From Campylobacter subantarcticus LMG 24377 (lineage in GTDB: Bacteria > Campylobacterota > Campylobacteria > Campylobacterales > Campylobacteraceae): a stretch of 64,000 nucleotides of DNA. Positions 1 to 11,025 of the stretch are shown piece after piece (positions within the stretch are counted from its first letter, which is position 1; the number at the start of each line of letters is the position of its first letter). Below the pieces are notes generated by a model. It worked only from the letters and a program-made list of their open reading frames with translations, was not told where the DNA came from and did no database searches. The stretch is taken from contig NZ_CP007773.1 of NCBI RefSeq assembly GCF_000816305.1, positions 124,001 through 188,000 on the forward strand, in the 5' to 3' direction. A program made the position numbers and the translations under genes.

Positions 1-708
1 TAAAAAGATTGCGACTGAAAGTTTTGCGCCTGGTTTGTCTTCGCTTTGTAAAACATCAGAAGCACTTTTTACAAGACCAGCTTTTAGGCGTTCTTGATAT
101 ACAGGGTCTTTGCTAAGATCCATTGGGGTGATTAAACTTACAATGAAAGCTGTAATCATACAAGCAGCAAAAGTAGTTACAATCCAAATACCAATTAATG
201 CAGGATAGTTCCAACCAAGTGGTTCTAGCACACCTGTCATATAAACAACAGCAGCACTAACTGGAGAAGCTGTAATACCAATTTGTGAAGCAACAACCAT
301 TAGTGAAAGTGGAGCTGATGGTTTGATGTTTTGAGATTTTGCAACATCAATAACAACAGGCATGAGTGAAAACACTGCATTGCCAGTACCTGCTAAAATA
401 GTAAGTAACCAACCGCAAGCTGGTGCAAGGTAATTGATAAATCTTGGATGTTTACGTAAAATTCTTTCAGTGACTTTTACCATATAATCCAAACCACCTG
501 CTTGTTGCATTGCAGAAATCGCTGCAATAGCTGCAGCAATGATTAAGATAACATCCCAAGGAATATTACCTGGCTTCATGCCTAAAACAAGACCTAAAAT
601 AACCACACCCAAACCTCCAGCATAACCTATTGCTATGCCACCAAGGCGGATACCTATGAATATTGCCCCAAGAAAGACAACAAGTTGTAAAATAATCATA
701 ATATCCAT
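1..708 (-). CDS. dcuA: Anaerobic C4-dicarboxylate transporter DcuA (C-terminus beyond window)
   Basis: This is the N-terminal 236 codons of a polytopic inner-membrane carrier, reading off the left edge of the window. The protein opens MDIMIILQLVVFLGAIFIG and continues as alternating hydrophobic segments, matching Dcu-family exchangers that swap aspartate or fumarate for succinate. The ATG follows an AGGAG ribosome site. It lies 18 bases downstream of the aspA stop, so the two are almost certainly cotranscribed. Together they form an aspartate-to-fumarate respiration module: uptake of aspartate, deamination to fumarate, and export of succinate. No frameshift is seen in the part present. DcuA is preferred over DcuB from its N-terminus and its pairing with aspA. 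Confidence 0.93.
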   Translation of the reverse strand, partial: MDIMIILQLVVFLGAIFIGIRLGGIAIGYAGGLGVVILGLVLGMKPGNIPWDVILIIAAAIAAISAMQQAGGLDYMVKVTERILRKHPRFINYLAPACGWLLTILAGTGNAVFSLMPVVIDVAKSQNIKPSAPLSLMVVASQIGITASPVSAAVVYMTGVLEPLGWNYPALIGIWIVTTFAACMITAFIVSLITPMDLSKDPVYQERLKAGLVKSASDVLQSEDKPGAKLSVAIFL

Positions 709-726
709 GATTAAACTCCTAAATTA

Positions 727-2139
727 TTAAGCTTTTCTTTTTTCTGTCATGTGAGGATTTAACATATTTTCTGGTGTTAAAATTCTTTCAATTTCTTCTT
801 TTGGAAGATATCCTCTTTCAAGACAAATATCGCCAACTGCTTTACCGGTTTCTAAAGCTTCTTTAGCAATACTTGCAGATTTTTCATATCCTAAAACAGG
901 GTTAAATGCTGTAACAATACCGATTGAATTAAGTACAGATTGTTTGCATGCTTCAGGATTTGCTGTTAAACCTCTTACGGCTTTTTCAGCTAGAGATTTC
1001 ATTGCATTTTCAAGTAAAACTATAGAATTAAATAATCCATAAGCAATACCTGGCTCAAATGCATTAAGTTCAAATTCTCCTCTTTCAGAGCAAAGCATGA
1101 TAGCAACATCATTACCTATAACTTCATAGCAAGCTTCACCTACTGCTTCACAAATTACTGGATTTACTTTACCTGGCATGATAGAGCTGCCTGGTTGCAT
1201 TTTTGGTAGATTAATCTCACCCAAACCACATCTTGGACCTGAATTCATTAATCTTAAGTCGTTTGCAATTTTAGATAGTCTTACAGCTGCAGTTTTTAAT
1301 GCGCCACTTACATGTACAAAATCAGCAGTATCTTGAGTAGCAGCAATGAAGTTCTCAGCTGGTTTAAATTCAACACCAGTAATTTCTTTTAATTTTCTCT
1401 CAACCACAAATTTGTAATCAGGGTGGCAGTTAATTCCTGTACCAATAGCTGTTGCACCAAGGTTTAAATAACTCATTGATTCACGTGCTGTAGTGATTTT
1501 TTCTATATCACTTTTAATATAGCTAGCAAAAGCATTGAAGGTATTTCCTAAAGTTGTAGGAACTGCATCTTCAAGTTCTGTTCTACCCATTTTAATGATA
1601 TCTTTGTATTCTTTAGCTTTAACTTCTAATTCGGTTTTTAAAAGTTCCATAGCTTTTAAAAGGTCAGTAAGTTTTGCATAAGTTGCTACTTTGATTGAAC
1701 TTGGATAAGTATCATTTGTAGATTGACCTAGGTTTGTATGATCATTTGGATGTAGATATTGGTATTCACCTTTTTTGTGTCCCATGCTTTCAAGAGCAAT
1801 GTTAGTGATAACCTCATTAGTATTCATATTTGTACTAGTACCAGCACCACCTTGAATCATATCTACTACGAATTGATCTAAAAATTCACCAGCAATTAAT
1901 CTATCGCAAGCTTTAGCGATAGCATCGGCTTTATCTGAATCAAGAACTCCAACTTCTTTGTTAGCAAGAGCAGCTGCTTTTTTAACTTGAGCAAAAGCTT
2001 TTACAAAATAAGGATAATCTTGTAATCTTCTGCCGCTCATATGAAAGTTTTCTAGTGCTCTAAAAGTTTGCACCCCATAATAAACCTCGTCAGAAATTTC
2101 TAACTCGCCAATAAAGTCGTGTTCCTTTCTCGTTCCCAT
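727..2139 (-). CDS. aspA: Aspartate ammonia-lyase
   Basis: AspA converts L-aspartate to fumarate and ammonia in the cytoplasm, which lets campylobacters use aspartate as carbon source and respiratory acceptor. The 470-residue length is typical. The fumarase/aspartase signature GSSIMPGKVNP is present near residue 320 and carries the catalytic serine loop. The motif GGAGTSTNMNTNE near residue 100 and HPNDHTNLGQSTND near 130 are further substrate-binding signatures of the family. The ATG is preceded by AAGGAGT. The gene is first in an operon with dcuA. Two TATAAT-like boxes lie 52 to 72 bases upstream. Confidence 0.97.
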   Translation of the reverse strand: MGTRKEHDFIGELEISDEVYYGVQTFRALENFHMSGRRLQDYPYFVKAFAQVKKAAALANKEVGVLDSDKADAIAKACDRLIAGEFLDQFVVDMIQGGAGTSTNMNTNEVITNIALESMGHKKGEYQYLHPNDHTNLGQSTNDTYPSSIKVATYAKLTDLLKAMELLKTELEVKAKEYKDIIKMGRTELEDAVPTTLGNTFNAFASYIKSDIEKITTARESMSYLNLGATAIGTGINCHPDYKFVVERKLKEITGVEFKPAENFIAATQDTADFVHVSGALKTAAVRLSKIANDLRLMNSGPRCGLGEINLPKMQPGSSIMPGKVNPVICEAVGEACYEVIGNDVAIMLCSERGEFELNAFEPGIAYGLFNSIVLLENAMKSLAEKAVRGLTANPEACKQSVLNSIGIVTAFNPVLGYEKSASIAKEALETGKAVGDICLERGYLPKEEIERILTPENMLNPHMTEKRKA

Positions 2140-2190
2140 GATGTACTCCTTGTGGATTTTATTTAAGTTTTATTTATAAACTTAATGTGT

Positions 2191-2211
2191 ATTATATAAC
2201 AATTTATTATA
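2191..2211 (-). promoter_or_regulatory. Candidate aspA-dcuA promoter (-10 boxes)
   Basis: Reading the minus strand, TATAAT occurs at 2196-2191 and again at 2211-2206, both in a very AT-rich stretch and 52 to 72 bases before the aspA start. Campylobacter sigma-70 promoters mainly need a good -10 box and lack a fixed -35. Which of the two boxes is used cannot be told from sequence alone. Confidence 0.5.
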
Positions 2212-2510
2212 AAAGTTTCATAAATTTTTATAATTTTTTAAATTTCAATAAAAATATATAAAATAAATCAGAATACTAATATTCATTTTCTAAATATGGG
2301 TTGTTTTATGGATGCTTTTTGTTTTATGTTGTTTATTATTTATATTTAATTTTGATAATTTTATATTTATTTTTTATAAGTTTTAAAGAAACAGTAAAAA
2401 TAAAAACCAATCATAATTTATCGCAGATAAAGCAAATTAAAACTAAATTTGGGGTTTATATAAGTAATCAATAAGCTCTAGCTTGCTGATTAATTGTTTA
2501 AAATATTATA
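2212..2510. other. Intergenic region without a convincing gene
   Basis: This AT-rich gap lies between the divergent aspA promoter and the 3' end of the chemoreceptor gene. The only open frame is 17 codons (2296-2349, plus strand), without a ribosome site. An imperfect hairpin sits at 2466-2491, with arms of 12 bases around a CT loop and two weak positions. It may be a second terminator or a structured RNA end. I see no tRNA, insertion sequence or recognisable gene remnant here. Confidence 0.4.
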
Positions 2511-2547
2511 TAAATAAGTTAAACCCTTATCGGGTTTAACTTATTTA
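2511..2547 (-). terminator. Perfect 16-bp inverted repeat at the end of the chemoreceptor gene
   Basis: TAAATAAGTTAAACCC (2511-2526) is repeated in perfect inverted form at 2532-2547 around a five-base loop. One arm contains the chemoreceptor stop codon. The stem has a GGG/CCC core with AT-rich outer pairs, so the outer A and U bases act as tails. It would end transcription of the chemoreceptor gene. By symmetry it could also stop transcripts from the other side. Confidence 0.75.
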
Positions 2548-4518
2548 AAACCTCTTCTTCCTAGCATCTTCTAAAATATCATTAGCTATCTTATTAACAT
2601 TATCAGAAATTACTGCACTATCTTTAGCTATTTTAAGATTTTCTTGAGTTACATGATCAATTTGAGCTACTGCATCATTAATTTGAGTAATACCTGTAGT
2701 TTGTTCTTTAATACTTTCACCCATTTCATTGATAGATTGAACTAAGATATTAGTATTAGCTTCAATCTCACCCAAAGACTTTTGAGTTCTTTCAGCTAGA
2801 TTTCTAACTTCATCTGCAACAACAGCAAATCCTCTACCATGCTCACCAGCTCTTGCAGCTTCAATAGCAGCATTTAATGCAAGTAGGTTAATTTGATCTG
2901 CAATATCTCCAATAATAGAAGTAACATTTTTAATCTCTTCACTTTGAGCAATTACTTCACTAGTTTTATGCGAAACATTTTGCATGGAAGAAGTAATCTC
3001 TTCTAGCGCTGCTGCTGTTTCTTCTAAAGAAGAAGCTTGAGAGGATGAAGAATCAGTTAAGTCTTTAACTGCACTTTGTAATTTACCACTTTCATCTGCT
3101 AATAAAGAAGCAAATTCAGAGGATTGTCTTAACATAGCTACAATTTCTTGACCTAATACATTTGTAGTTACTTCAACCCCGCCTTTAGCATTTTTAACTT
3201 CAGTGGTAAAGTCTAATGCTTTATAGCTATCAAACACTCTATTAATTTCATTCATATTAGAACCTACTTTTTGTTCTAATACGCTTAGCATATCATTTAA
3301 AACATTTTTTAATTCTATAAGTTGAGGATTAGCAGGATTTGCAGTAATTCTCACCATTAAATTGCCACTTTCTATTTCTTTAGCTGTATCTACTGATTGT
3401 TCTACAGCTTTAGCATCTTGTTCTAATGCATTTTTAGTCTTAGTGATGTTTTCATTAATGGCTTTAGCCATAGCACCAAGTTCATCATTACTTTTTACAT
3501 CAATCATAGCTGAATCTTTGGTTTTATGATTGATAAAATCAAAGAAGGAGTTAAGACCGGTTTGGATTTTTTGGAGTGGAGAGAGATAGTGCGAAACTAT
3601 GAAATATAATACTATTATACTTAAAATAATCATTATAATTACAACAATAGTTTGTGTTAATGCAATTTGCATGATAGGTCTATTGATTATTTCAGAACTT
3701 TCTGTACTACAAATACGATAACCATAAATATTTGTACAAATTCCGAGTCTTTCTTGCCCCTTTAAACTATATTCAAAAAACTTATAATCTCCATTTTGTT
3801 TATGAGCATTAATTACAGGAGAGTGATCTATAGATGGATCTAAAAGTTGCTTATTTTTAGCTACAAAAACTTTTTCATTTTGATCAAATAAAAAGCTGTT
3901 TCCTGGTTTGCTTTCAAAATCTTTTTGAAGATCGGTTATAGGAATATCAACACCAATTACACCTATAAATTTACCATCTTTAGAAATTGATTTTGTATAA
4001 GTGACTACATATTGATCCGTTGCTTTATCAATGTATGGAAAGGAAATGAACACCTTGTTTGTTTTTCTTGCTTCTATATACCATTCTCTTGTTCTCGTAT
4101 CATAATTTATAGCTTTCCCATATATTACTACATTAGTGTTTTTATTGTCACTACTATCATTACTAACTACATTTTCTCCATTATCTAAACCTATAAATGT
4201 TGCCAAAACTCCGGAAGCTTTTCTATAAGACTTTAATATTGCTCCAATATTTTCTATAAGATTTTCTTGAGAATTTAATTTTTCATAAGAAAGTTCCAAG
4301 ATGCTTTCTTCTAGGTGATTAATTAATTCAATATTGTTTTTTCTAAAGGTTTCTAAAGAAATTTTTGAAACTTGTAAAATATCATTTTGTCTTTTCAATT
4401 CATTTTGATAAAGAAAATTTTTTGCAAAGATAAAACTTATAACTCCTAAAACAATAAGTGATAAAACTGCAAAAATATTTGCTAACAAAGATAACTTAAT
4501 TTTCAAACTAGAAAACAT
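2545..4518 (-). CDS. Methyl-accepting chemotaxis protein with dCache ligand domain
   Basis: This is a membrane chemoreceptor of about 657 residues. A transmembrane helix at about 12-34 leads into a periplasmic double-Cache region (about 40-275). A second helix (about 285-308), a HAMP-like segment and the cytoplasmic signalling hairpin follow, with the tip [20 protein letters not shown] near 554. In the Cache domain Y140, R145, W147, Y148 and D192 (numbered from the first Met) fit the spacing of the amino-acid-binding motif known for dCache_1 sensors. The ligand is therefore probably an amino acid; this is inference. The C-terminus ends EDARKKRF and lacks an NWETF-type CheR tether. Two adjacent ATGs exist; the second is better spaced from AGGAG. 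It lies next to aspA-dcuA on the same strand. Confidence 0.93.
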   Translation of the reverse strand: MFSSLKIKLSLLANIFAVLSLIVLGVISFIFAKNFLYQNELKRQNDILQVSKISLETFRKNNIELINHLEESILELSYEKLNSQENLIENIGAILKSYRKASGVLATFIGLDNGENVVSNDSSDNKNTNVVIYGKAINYDTRTREWYIEARKTNKVFISFPYIDKATDQYVVTYTKSISKDGKFIGVIGVDIPITDLQKDFESKPGNSFLFDQNEKVFVAKNKQLLDPSIDHSPVINAHKQNGDYKFFEYSLKGQERLGICTNIYGYRICSTESSEIINRPIMQIALTQTIVVIIMIILSIIVLYFIVSHYLSPLQKIQTGLNSFFDFINHKTKDSAMIDVKSNDELGAMAKAINENITKTKNALEQDAKAVEQSVDTAKEIESGNLMVRITANPANPQLIELKNVLNDMLSVLEQKVGSNMNEINRVFDSYKALDFTTEVKNAKGGVEVTTNVLGQEIVAMLRQSSEFASLLADESGKLQSAVKDLTDSSSSQASSLEETAAALEEITSSMQNVSHKTSEVIAQSEEIKNVTSIIGDIADQINLLALNAAIEAARAGEHGRGFAVVADEVRNLAERTQKSLGEIEANTNILVQSINEMGESIKEQTTGITQINDAVAQIDHVTQENLKIAKDSAVISDNVNKIANDILEDARKKRF

Positions 4519-4546
4519 CATATACTCCTAATGCAATTTTTCATAA

Positions 4547-4552
4547 ATTATA
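4547..4552 (-). promoter_or_regulatory. Candidate -10 box of the chemoreceptor gene
   Basis: TATAAT reads on the minus strand 26 bases or more before the start codon. It lies within the 56-base gap to the preceding gene, the only space available for a dedicated promoter. Confidence 0.5.
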
Positions 4553-4574
4553 ATAAATATATATAAATTATTTT

Positions 4575-5705
4575 TTAATATTTTTTATTGTTTATTAAAT
4601 TTTTTGCCTTTTCCCATAATCTCAAACCGAGTTTTTTGGCATGATTTGTGTCAATGTCTTTATATTTTTTGCTAGCTAATTTTTCTAGATCTCCAAGTTC
4701 TTTGACCAAGGAAGTTAATTTAGCCTGAGCTAGCTTGCTAAAATCATCAATTTTTGGATTTTGTTTAATTTCATTGATTTTAACAAGAATTTGTTCTCTG
4801 TTTTCTTGCATTAAGCGTTTGAATTTAGCAAATAAAGTATTAAATTTATTTTCTAATAAATCTTTAAGTATATCTTTTACAGGATTGTTAAGCTCTAGTG
4901 ATATTTTTTTAAGCATTTGGATAAATTCTTGTTCTATGTCTATGAGTTCTTTTTCTTTATTTTTTAAATCATGTTCTATGGCACTATAAGCAAAGTTTGA
5001 TTTAAATTTTTCAATTGCTAAAGAGATTCCTTCTTGTGTTCCATAAATACTTCCTATGCACAAATCGTAGGCAAAGGCTTGTGATTCATTGGCAAGTTCA
5101 AAAGCAGCACTTAAAACCACTTGGGATATTTTTAAAATTCTTTCTTTTTCAAGACTTCCTTCACAGATCGCATTAAAAACCAAATTTTTCGCTATTTCAC
5201 ATGAAGTAAGTTCGATATTTTCACCTTTTTCCAAGGTAGTAATAAAAGCATTTTCAGCAGTTTCTTTTAAAAGTCCCAAGATTTCAATATCATAAAGCAT
5301 AGCATCGTTGATGCTGATATTAAACTCATTTAAATTTAAATTTTTTAAGGTTTTTTCTAAATCAAAAAAGTTATCGCAAATTTTATGTTTGATGGTGTTT
5401 TTTTGTTCTTCTATTTTTGTTTTTAATTTGCCATATTCGTTGATATAAGCAAAAAAACTTTTTTTATCTTCTTCAACCCTAGCTTTGATAATACCTTGAA
5501 TAATTTTGGAGATATTTTCTTCATTAACAAGTTCTAGTTTTTCAAGTACTTTGGAAAAATTGGCAAACAATTCTTCATTAGTAGTATTCTCATAGCAAAT
5601 TTTTTTATAACTTAGGTTAAATACAAGTTCACTGATTAAGCTTGGAATTTCATCTTTTTCGCAAGCAAGAAGAGAGTTCTCAAAAATAATGGCTAAATTT
5701 TTCAT
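4575..5705 (-). CDS. Conserved hypothetical protein downstream of the DUF493 gene
   Basis: I do not assign a function. The 376-residue product starts MKNLAIIFENSLL and is helical, acidic-to-neutral, without a signal peptide or membrane span. Its C-terminal half (about 240-345) is rich in Glu, Lys and Leu and looks coiled-coil. The start chosen at 5705 has a strong AGAGGAAAAATC leader. An upstream in-frame ATG at 5729 would overlap the preceding gene and lacks such a site. It is the last gene of a moaC-DUF493-unknown run on the minus strand. I recall a similar gene after the same two partners in C. jejuni. Proximity alone does not show a role in molybdopterin synthesis. Confidence 0.8.
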   Translation of the reverse strand: MKNLAIIFENSLLACEKDEIPSLISELVFNLSYKKICYENTTNEELFANFSKVLEKLELVNEENISKIIQGIIKARVEEDKKSFFAYINEYGKLKTKIEEQKNTIKHKICDNFFDLEKTLKNLNLNEFNISINDAMLYDIEILGLLKETAENAFITTLEKGENIELTSCEIAKNLVFNAICEGSLEKERILKISQVVLSAAFELANESQAFAYDLCIGSIYGTQEGISLAIEKFKSNFAYSAIEHDLKNKEKELIDIEQEFIQMLKKISLELNNPVKDILKDLLENKFNTLFAKFKRLMQENREQILVKINEIKQNPKIDDFSKLAQAKLTSLVKELGDLEKLASKKYKDIDTNHAKKLGLRLWEKAKNLINNKKY

Positions 5706-5718
5706 GATTTTTCCTCTT

Positions 5719-5982
5719 TTATAGTACAAATTTGGCTTTGCTTTTTAATTGATTAAAAATATTTAATCGATCTTCTTTGCTATTCACATAAACACTTAAA
5801 AGATAACTTTTATATGTTCCTTGTTTGCTTGTGTTAGAAATTTGATATTTAAAATCTCTTTGGTTTAAAGTTTGATTAAAAATTTCTGGCGCATCTATAC
5901 TTGCTTCGAATACAACTTTATAATCCCAAAAAGTAGGATAGTCAATAATAGGTTCTTTTTTAAGATCGCATATATTTACCAC
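5719..5982 (-). CDS. DUF493 (YbeD-like) small protein, GTG start
   Basis: This 87-residue cytoplasmic protein has the ferredoxin-like fold size of the DUF493/YbeD family, whose role is thought to be regulatory or ligand-binding and is not settled. The start codon is GTG, giving [20 protein letters not shown]. It sits five bases after a perfect AGGAGG that is part of the moaC coding sequence, so the two genes overlap by 23 bases and are translationally close. It ends 13 bases before the next gene begins. Confidence 0.85.
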   Translation of the reverse strand: MVNICDLKKEPIIDYPTFWDYKVVFEASIDAPEIFNQTLNQRDFKYQISNTSKQGTYKSYLLSVYVNSKEDRLNIFNQLKSKAKFVL

Positions 5983-6433
5983 TTTTACCTCCTTTTTTGC
6001 TTTCTAAAACAATATCTGTAATTTGCATGCTTTTATCAATTGCTTTGATCATATCATAAATAGTTAAAAGTCCTATACTAACCGCTGTCAAACTTTCTAT
6101 TTCAACACCCGTTTTTCCTTCGCATTTTACAGTTACAAAAAGTTTAAAAGAGCACTCTTTGGCGTTTTCCTCTATATAGGTTTGTACTTTTGAAATCATT
6201 AGTGGATGGCACATTGGAATGAGATTAGAAGTTTGTTTTACACCCATAATAGCGGCTGTAATGGCAGTTTGTAAAACAGGTCCTTTTTTTGTCTTGTTTT
6301 GAATAATGGCATTAAAAGCTTCTTGGCTCATGTAAATTTTACCACTGGCGCAAGCCTCTCTTTGGGTGATATCTTTTTGACTTACATCTACCATTTTAGG
6401 ATGATTTTTTTCATCTAGATGTGTTAAATTCAT
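5960..6433 (-). CDS. moaC: Cyclic pyranopterin monophosphate synthase
   Basis: MoaC acts with MoaA in the first step of molybdenum cofactor synthesis, turning the GTP-derived intermediate into cyclic pyranopterin monophosphate in the cytosol. The 157-residue length is normal. The hallmark PMCHPL appears near residue 74-79, and the stretch [20 protein letters not shown] near 110-130 carries the family's conserved acidic and active-site residues. The C-terminal KKGGKSGKY matches the family's lysine/glycine-rich end. The GG-rich codons at its 3' end supply the ribosome site for the overlapping DUF493 gene. Confidence 0.96.
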   Translation of the reverse strand: MNLTHLDEKNHPKMVDVSQKDITQREACASGKIYMSQEAFNAIIQNKTKKGPVLQTAITAAIMGVKQTSNLIPMCHPLMISKVQTYIEENAKECSFKLFVTVKCEGKTGVEIESLTAVSIGLLTIYDMIKAIDKSMQITDIVLESKKGGKSGKYMRS

Positions 6434-6459
6434 ATTTTTCCTTAATGTGTTTTTAGAAA

Positions 6460-6465
6460 ATTATA
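6460..6465 (-). promoter_or_regulatory. Extended -10 box before moaC
   Basis: The minus strand reads TTTTGGTATAAT, a TG-extended -10 box 27 bases upstream of the moaC start. It lies in the divergent gap shared with the small acidic gene. Confidence 0.6.
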
Positions 6466-6520
6466 CCAAAATGTGTATTTTTATATTAAAATACTACTAA
6501 AAAATTTTAAAGGATTTATA

Positions 6521-6682
6521 ATGGCTTATGATGATGAAGAATTTGAAAATTATGAAGATGAGTTGTATGATGTTGCTGATGATGACACCTATACGAGTAA
6601 TCAAAGATCATATAATTATGATGATGATGATTATGAATACGATGATGATTATAGTGATGATGATACTTATGAAATGGATTGA
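6521..6682 (+). CDS. Very acidic Asp/Tyr-rich small protein
   Basis: The 53-residue product begins MAYDDEEFENYEDELYDVAD. It contains 18 Asp, 7 Glu and 10 Tyr, with a single Arg and no Lys, so its charge is near -24. It is made of DDDY-like repeats. There is no signal peptide or membrane span, and it is probably disordered. The start at 6521 follows an AAAGGATTTATA leader; an upstream ATG in frame at 6473 has no such site. I recall a comparable highly acidic protein divergent from moaC in C. jejuni. Function unknown; an ion-binding or nucleic-acid-mimic role is only a guess. Confidence 0.75.
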   Translation: MAYDDEEFENYEDELYDVADDDTYTSNQRSYNYDDDDYEYDDDYSDDDTYEMD

Positions 6683-6705
6683 TTTCTAAGTTTTAATTAT
6701 AAAGT

Positions 6706-7182
6706 TTAATAATACCCTACGCACATACTTTCAGTGATTTTGATACGTTTTTCTAAGGGCGTAGGGCTAAAAAAATGACATTTTTCAATGTAAATATTAC
6801 AGGTGTAATCAAGTTTTAAAAAATCATAAAAGGCTTTTAAATTTACAAATTTTACCCCGCAAACTTCTTTGATATCTAAGATTTTATAAATTTGAGAATG
6901 ATTTTTTTCTACTAGATGTGAAGGCGCTAAAGAAGTAAAAGAGCAAAAAGCACTCGCAAGAACAAAACCGCTTAAATTTTCGCATTCTTTAACAAGATGT
7001 TGGTGCTTTTCAAGTATGTTTTTTTTGTGCAAAAAAACTACTCTTGTGCCTTGATAGCGTGCTGCTTGAACATTTTTCCAAAATTTATAGGCATTTTTAG
7101 AGATGTTTGCTAATTGATGTAATTGTACATTTAAGACATAATCATCTAAGAATTGATTGGGTGGTAAAATAGTATAAGTCAT
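6706..7182 (-). CDS. Hypothetical protein
   Basis: I do not recognise this 158-residue protein. It has no signal peptide or transmembrane segment and six cysteines, none in a clear metal-binding pair. The N-terminal part (about residues 10-60) is helical, with NISKNAYKFWKNVQ and a basic following strand, which loosely recalls a DNA-binding helix-turn-helix. That resemblance is weak. It is transcribed divergently from the truncated haemoglobin gene, with 108 bases between the starts. Confidence 0.7.
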   Translation of the reverse strand: MTYTILPPNQFLDDYVLNVQLHQLANISKNAYKFWKNVQAARYQGTRVVFLHKKNILEKHQHLVKECENLSGFVLASAFCSFTSLAPSHLVEKNHSQIYKILDIKEVCGVKFVNLKAFYDFLKLDYTCNIYIEKCHFFSPTPLEKRIKITESMCVGYY

Positions 7183-7290
7183 AGTTTTTCTTTAGTTTTG
7201 TTTTTAAAATTATACTGAAAATTGACTTTTGTTTATATTTTTAATTTGTAAATTTAATACAATAAGCAAAAATTATTTTTAAGGGAAAGC

Positions 7291-7674
7291 ATGAAATTTG
7301 AAACTATTAATCATAAAGGTATAAAAAAACTTATGGATGTTTTTTATGCAAAAATAAGAGTTCATAAAGACTTGGGACCCATTTTTAATGATAAAATAGG
7401 CACAGATGATGAGAGCTGGAAAAAACATAAAGAAAAAATCTCAAGTTTTTGGGCAGGAATGTTTTTAGGCGATCCAAGTTATAATGGTTCTCCTTTAAGG
7501 GCCCATCATGAGTTACCTCCATTTCCAAGAGAATTTTTTGATATTTGGCTTGAATTATTTGATGAAAGTTTACAAGAAGTTTTCGAAGATGAACCAAGGA
7601 ATATGATGATAGAAAGAGCTAGAATGATAGCTCAAAGATTTCAAATGATTATTTATGATCATCGTTTCGCTTAA
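7291..7674 (+). CDS. ctb: Group III truncated haemoglobin
   Basis: This 127-residue haem protein matches the single-domain group III truncated globin Ctb of C. jejuni, linked there to oxygen handling and nitrosative stress. The key residues are all present: Tyr19 (B10), His46 (E7), His72 as proximal haem ligand (F8) and Trp86 (G8). The segment FWAGMFLGDPSYNG near 53-65 is the family's E-F region. The start follows TAAGGGAAAGC. A canonical NssR operator (TTAAC-N4-GTTAA) is not visible upstream, so regulation may differ from C. jejuni. Confidence 0.93.
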   Translation: MKFETINHKGIKKLMDVFYAKIRVHKDLGPIFNDKIGTDDESWKKHKEKISSFWAGMFLGDPSYNGSPLRAHHELPPFPREFFDIWLELFDESLQEVFEDEPRNMMIERARMIAQRFQMIIYDHRFA

Positions 7675-7695
7675 GAGTTTTAACTCTTAGCGATA
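7667..7695. terminator. Possible bidirectional terminator between convergent genes
   Basis: A hairpin with a CGCTTAAGAG / CTCTTAGCG stem (one bulged base) spans the convergent ends of the haemoglobin gene and the AMIN-domain gene and includes both stop codons. The tails are only partly U-rich, so strength is uncertain. Confidence 0.45.
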
Positions 7696-8359
7696 ACTAA
7701 AGGTGTGTAGGTTTTCGCTATGAGAATAATCATAGCTGTATTTTCCATCTAGATAGATTACTAAACGGTAGTATTCTTTATGTGATCCAAAAACGACTTT
7801 TTTAACTCTAGCGGTGTTTACTTGCAGTGTTTTGGTGTTAAAATTTTGTTTTTTAGCAAAATCGATGATGATTTTAGTAGGATCGCCAATGGATAAATTT
7901 CTTAGCATTTTATCTTCGGTTTTGATATTGATTTTATTATTATAAAAACTTAAAGAGATAAAGTTATATATACTGCCACTAAATAGCGGTGTTTCTATGT
8001 TGATAGTGGTGTTGTTTTCTTCGGTTTTGTTATTTTTTGTTGCTTGTTTTTGTGGCACTGTCACAGAAACATCAAGAATAGGTGTTGCATTAGGGCTTTT
8101 GGTTTTTATGAAAGAGTAGGTATCATGCCAATTAATGCTTTTACCAATATCAAATGTTGTTTGTTCTTCTGAGCCATCAAGGTTGATATAATTTAAAGTA
8201 ATACTTTTTAAAATTCTCGCATCAGAATTAAAATTAAAATCTTGTCTTTGAAAGGGGCTTAGTTTTACAAATTCAGGATCTTTTTGCTGCATATCGTTGT
8301 CGAAAGGATTATCTTTTGCATTTAAGCATATACAGGAAAGTACAAACAATACCAAAAAC

Positions 8360-8370
<11 letters not shown>
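7687..8370 (-). CDS. cgpA: AMIN-domain periplasmic protein, candidate N-glycoprotein
   Basis: The 227-residue protein has a signal peptide (about residues 1-18, ending CICLNA). Its C-terminal beta-rich half resembles the AMIN domain, used by cell-wall proteins to bind the envelope; IDFAKKQNFNTKTLQVNTAR fits that region. Residues 115-122 contain two overlapping D/E-X-N-X-S/T sequons (N119 and N120), suited to PglB N-glycosylation. In C. jejuni I recall a glycoprotein called CgpA at the same place behind eno, and that supports the symbol. It overlaps the FtsB-like gene by 11 bases and closes the recA-eno operon. Confidence 0.75.
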
Positions 8371-10916
<2,546 letters not shown>

Positions 10917-10946
10917 GCTTATTAATCCTTTTATAATATGTTTAAA

Positions 10947-10952
10947 ATTGTA
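10947..10952 (-). promoter_or_regulatory. Candidate recA operon -10 box
   Basis: The minus strand reads TTTTTGATACAAT, a TG-extended -10 box with a T-rich upstream stretch, 31 bases before the recA start. Confidence 0.55.
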
Positions 10953-10993
10953 TCAAAAAGAAATTTAATATAAGTTTTTATTTTGAATTTTGC

Positions 10994-10999
10994 TAAAAT
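10994..10999 (+). promoter_or_regulatory. Candidate mqnD-fliQ-murB -10 box
   Basis: TTTTGCTAAAAT is a TG-extended -10 box 27 bases before the mqnD start, on the strand opposite the recA promoter. Confidence 0.5.
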
Positions 11000-11025
11000 A
11001 CTTTTTTAAATTTTTAAGGAAAAAA

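Noticed and set aside
2296..2349. 17-codon frame with several Met and Cys in the aspA-chemoreceptor gap
   Set aside because: No ribosome site, no homology that I recognise, and such short frames are expected by chance in AT-rich DNA.
7183..7290. NssR operator expected before the truncated haemoglobin
   Set aside because: The TTAAC-N4-GTTAA pattern is not present in this gap; only AT-rich sequence is seen.
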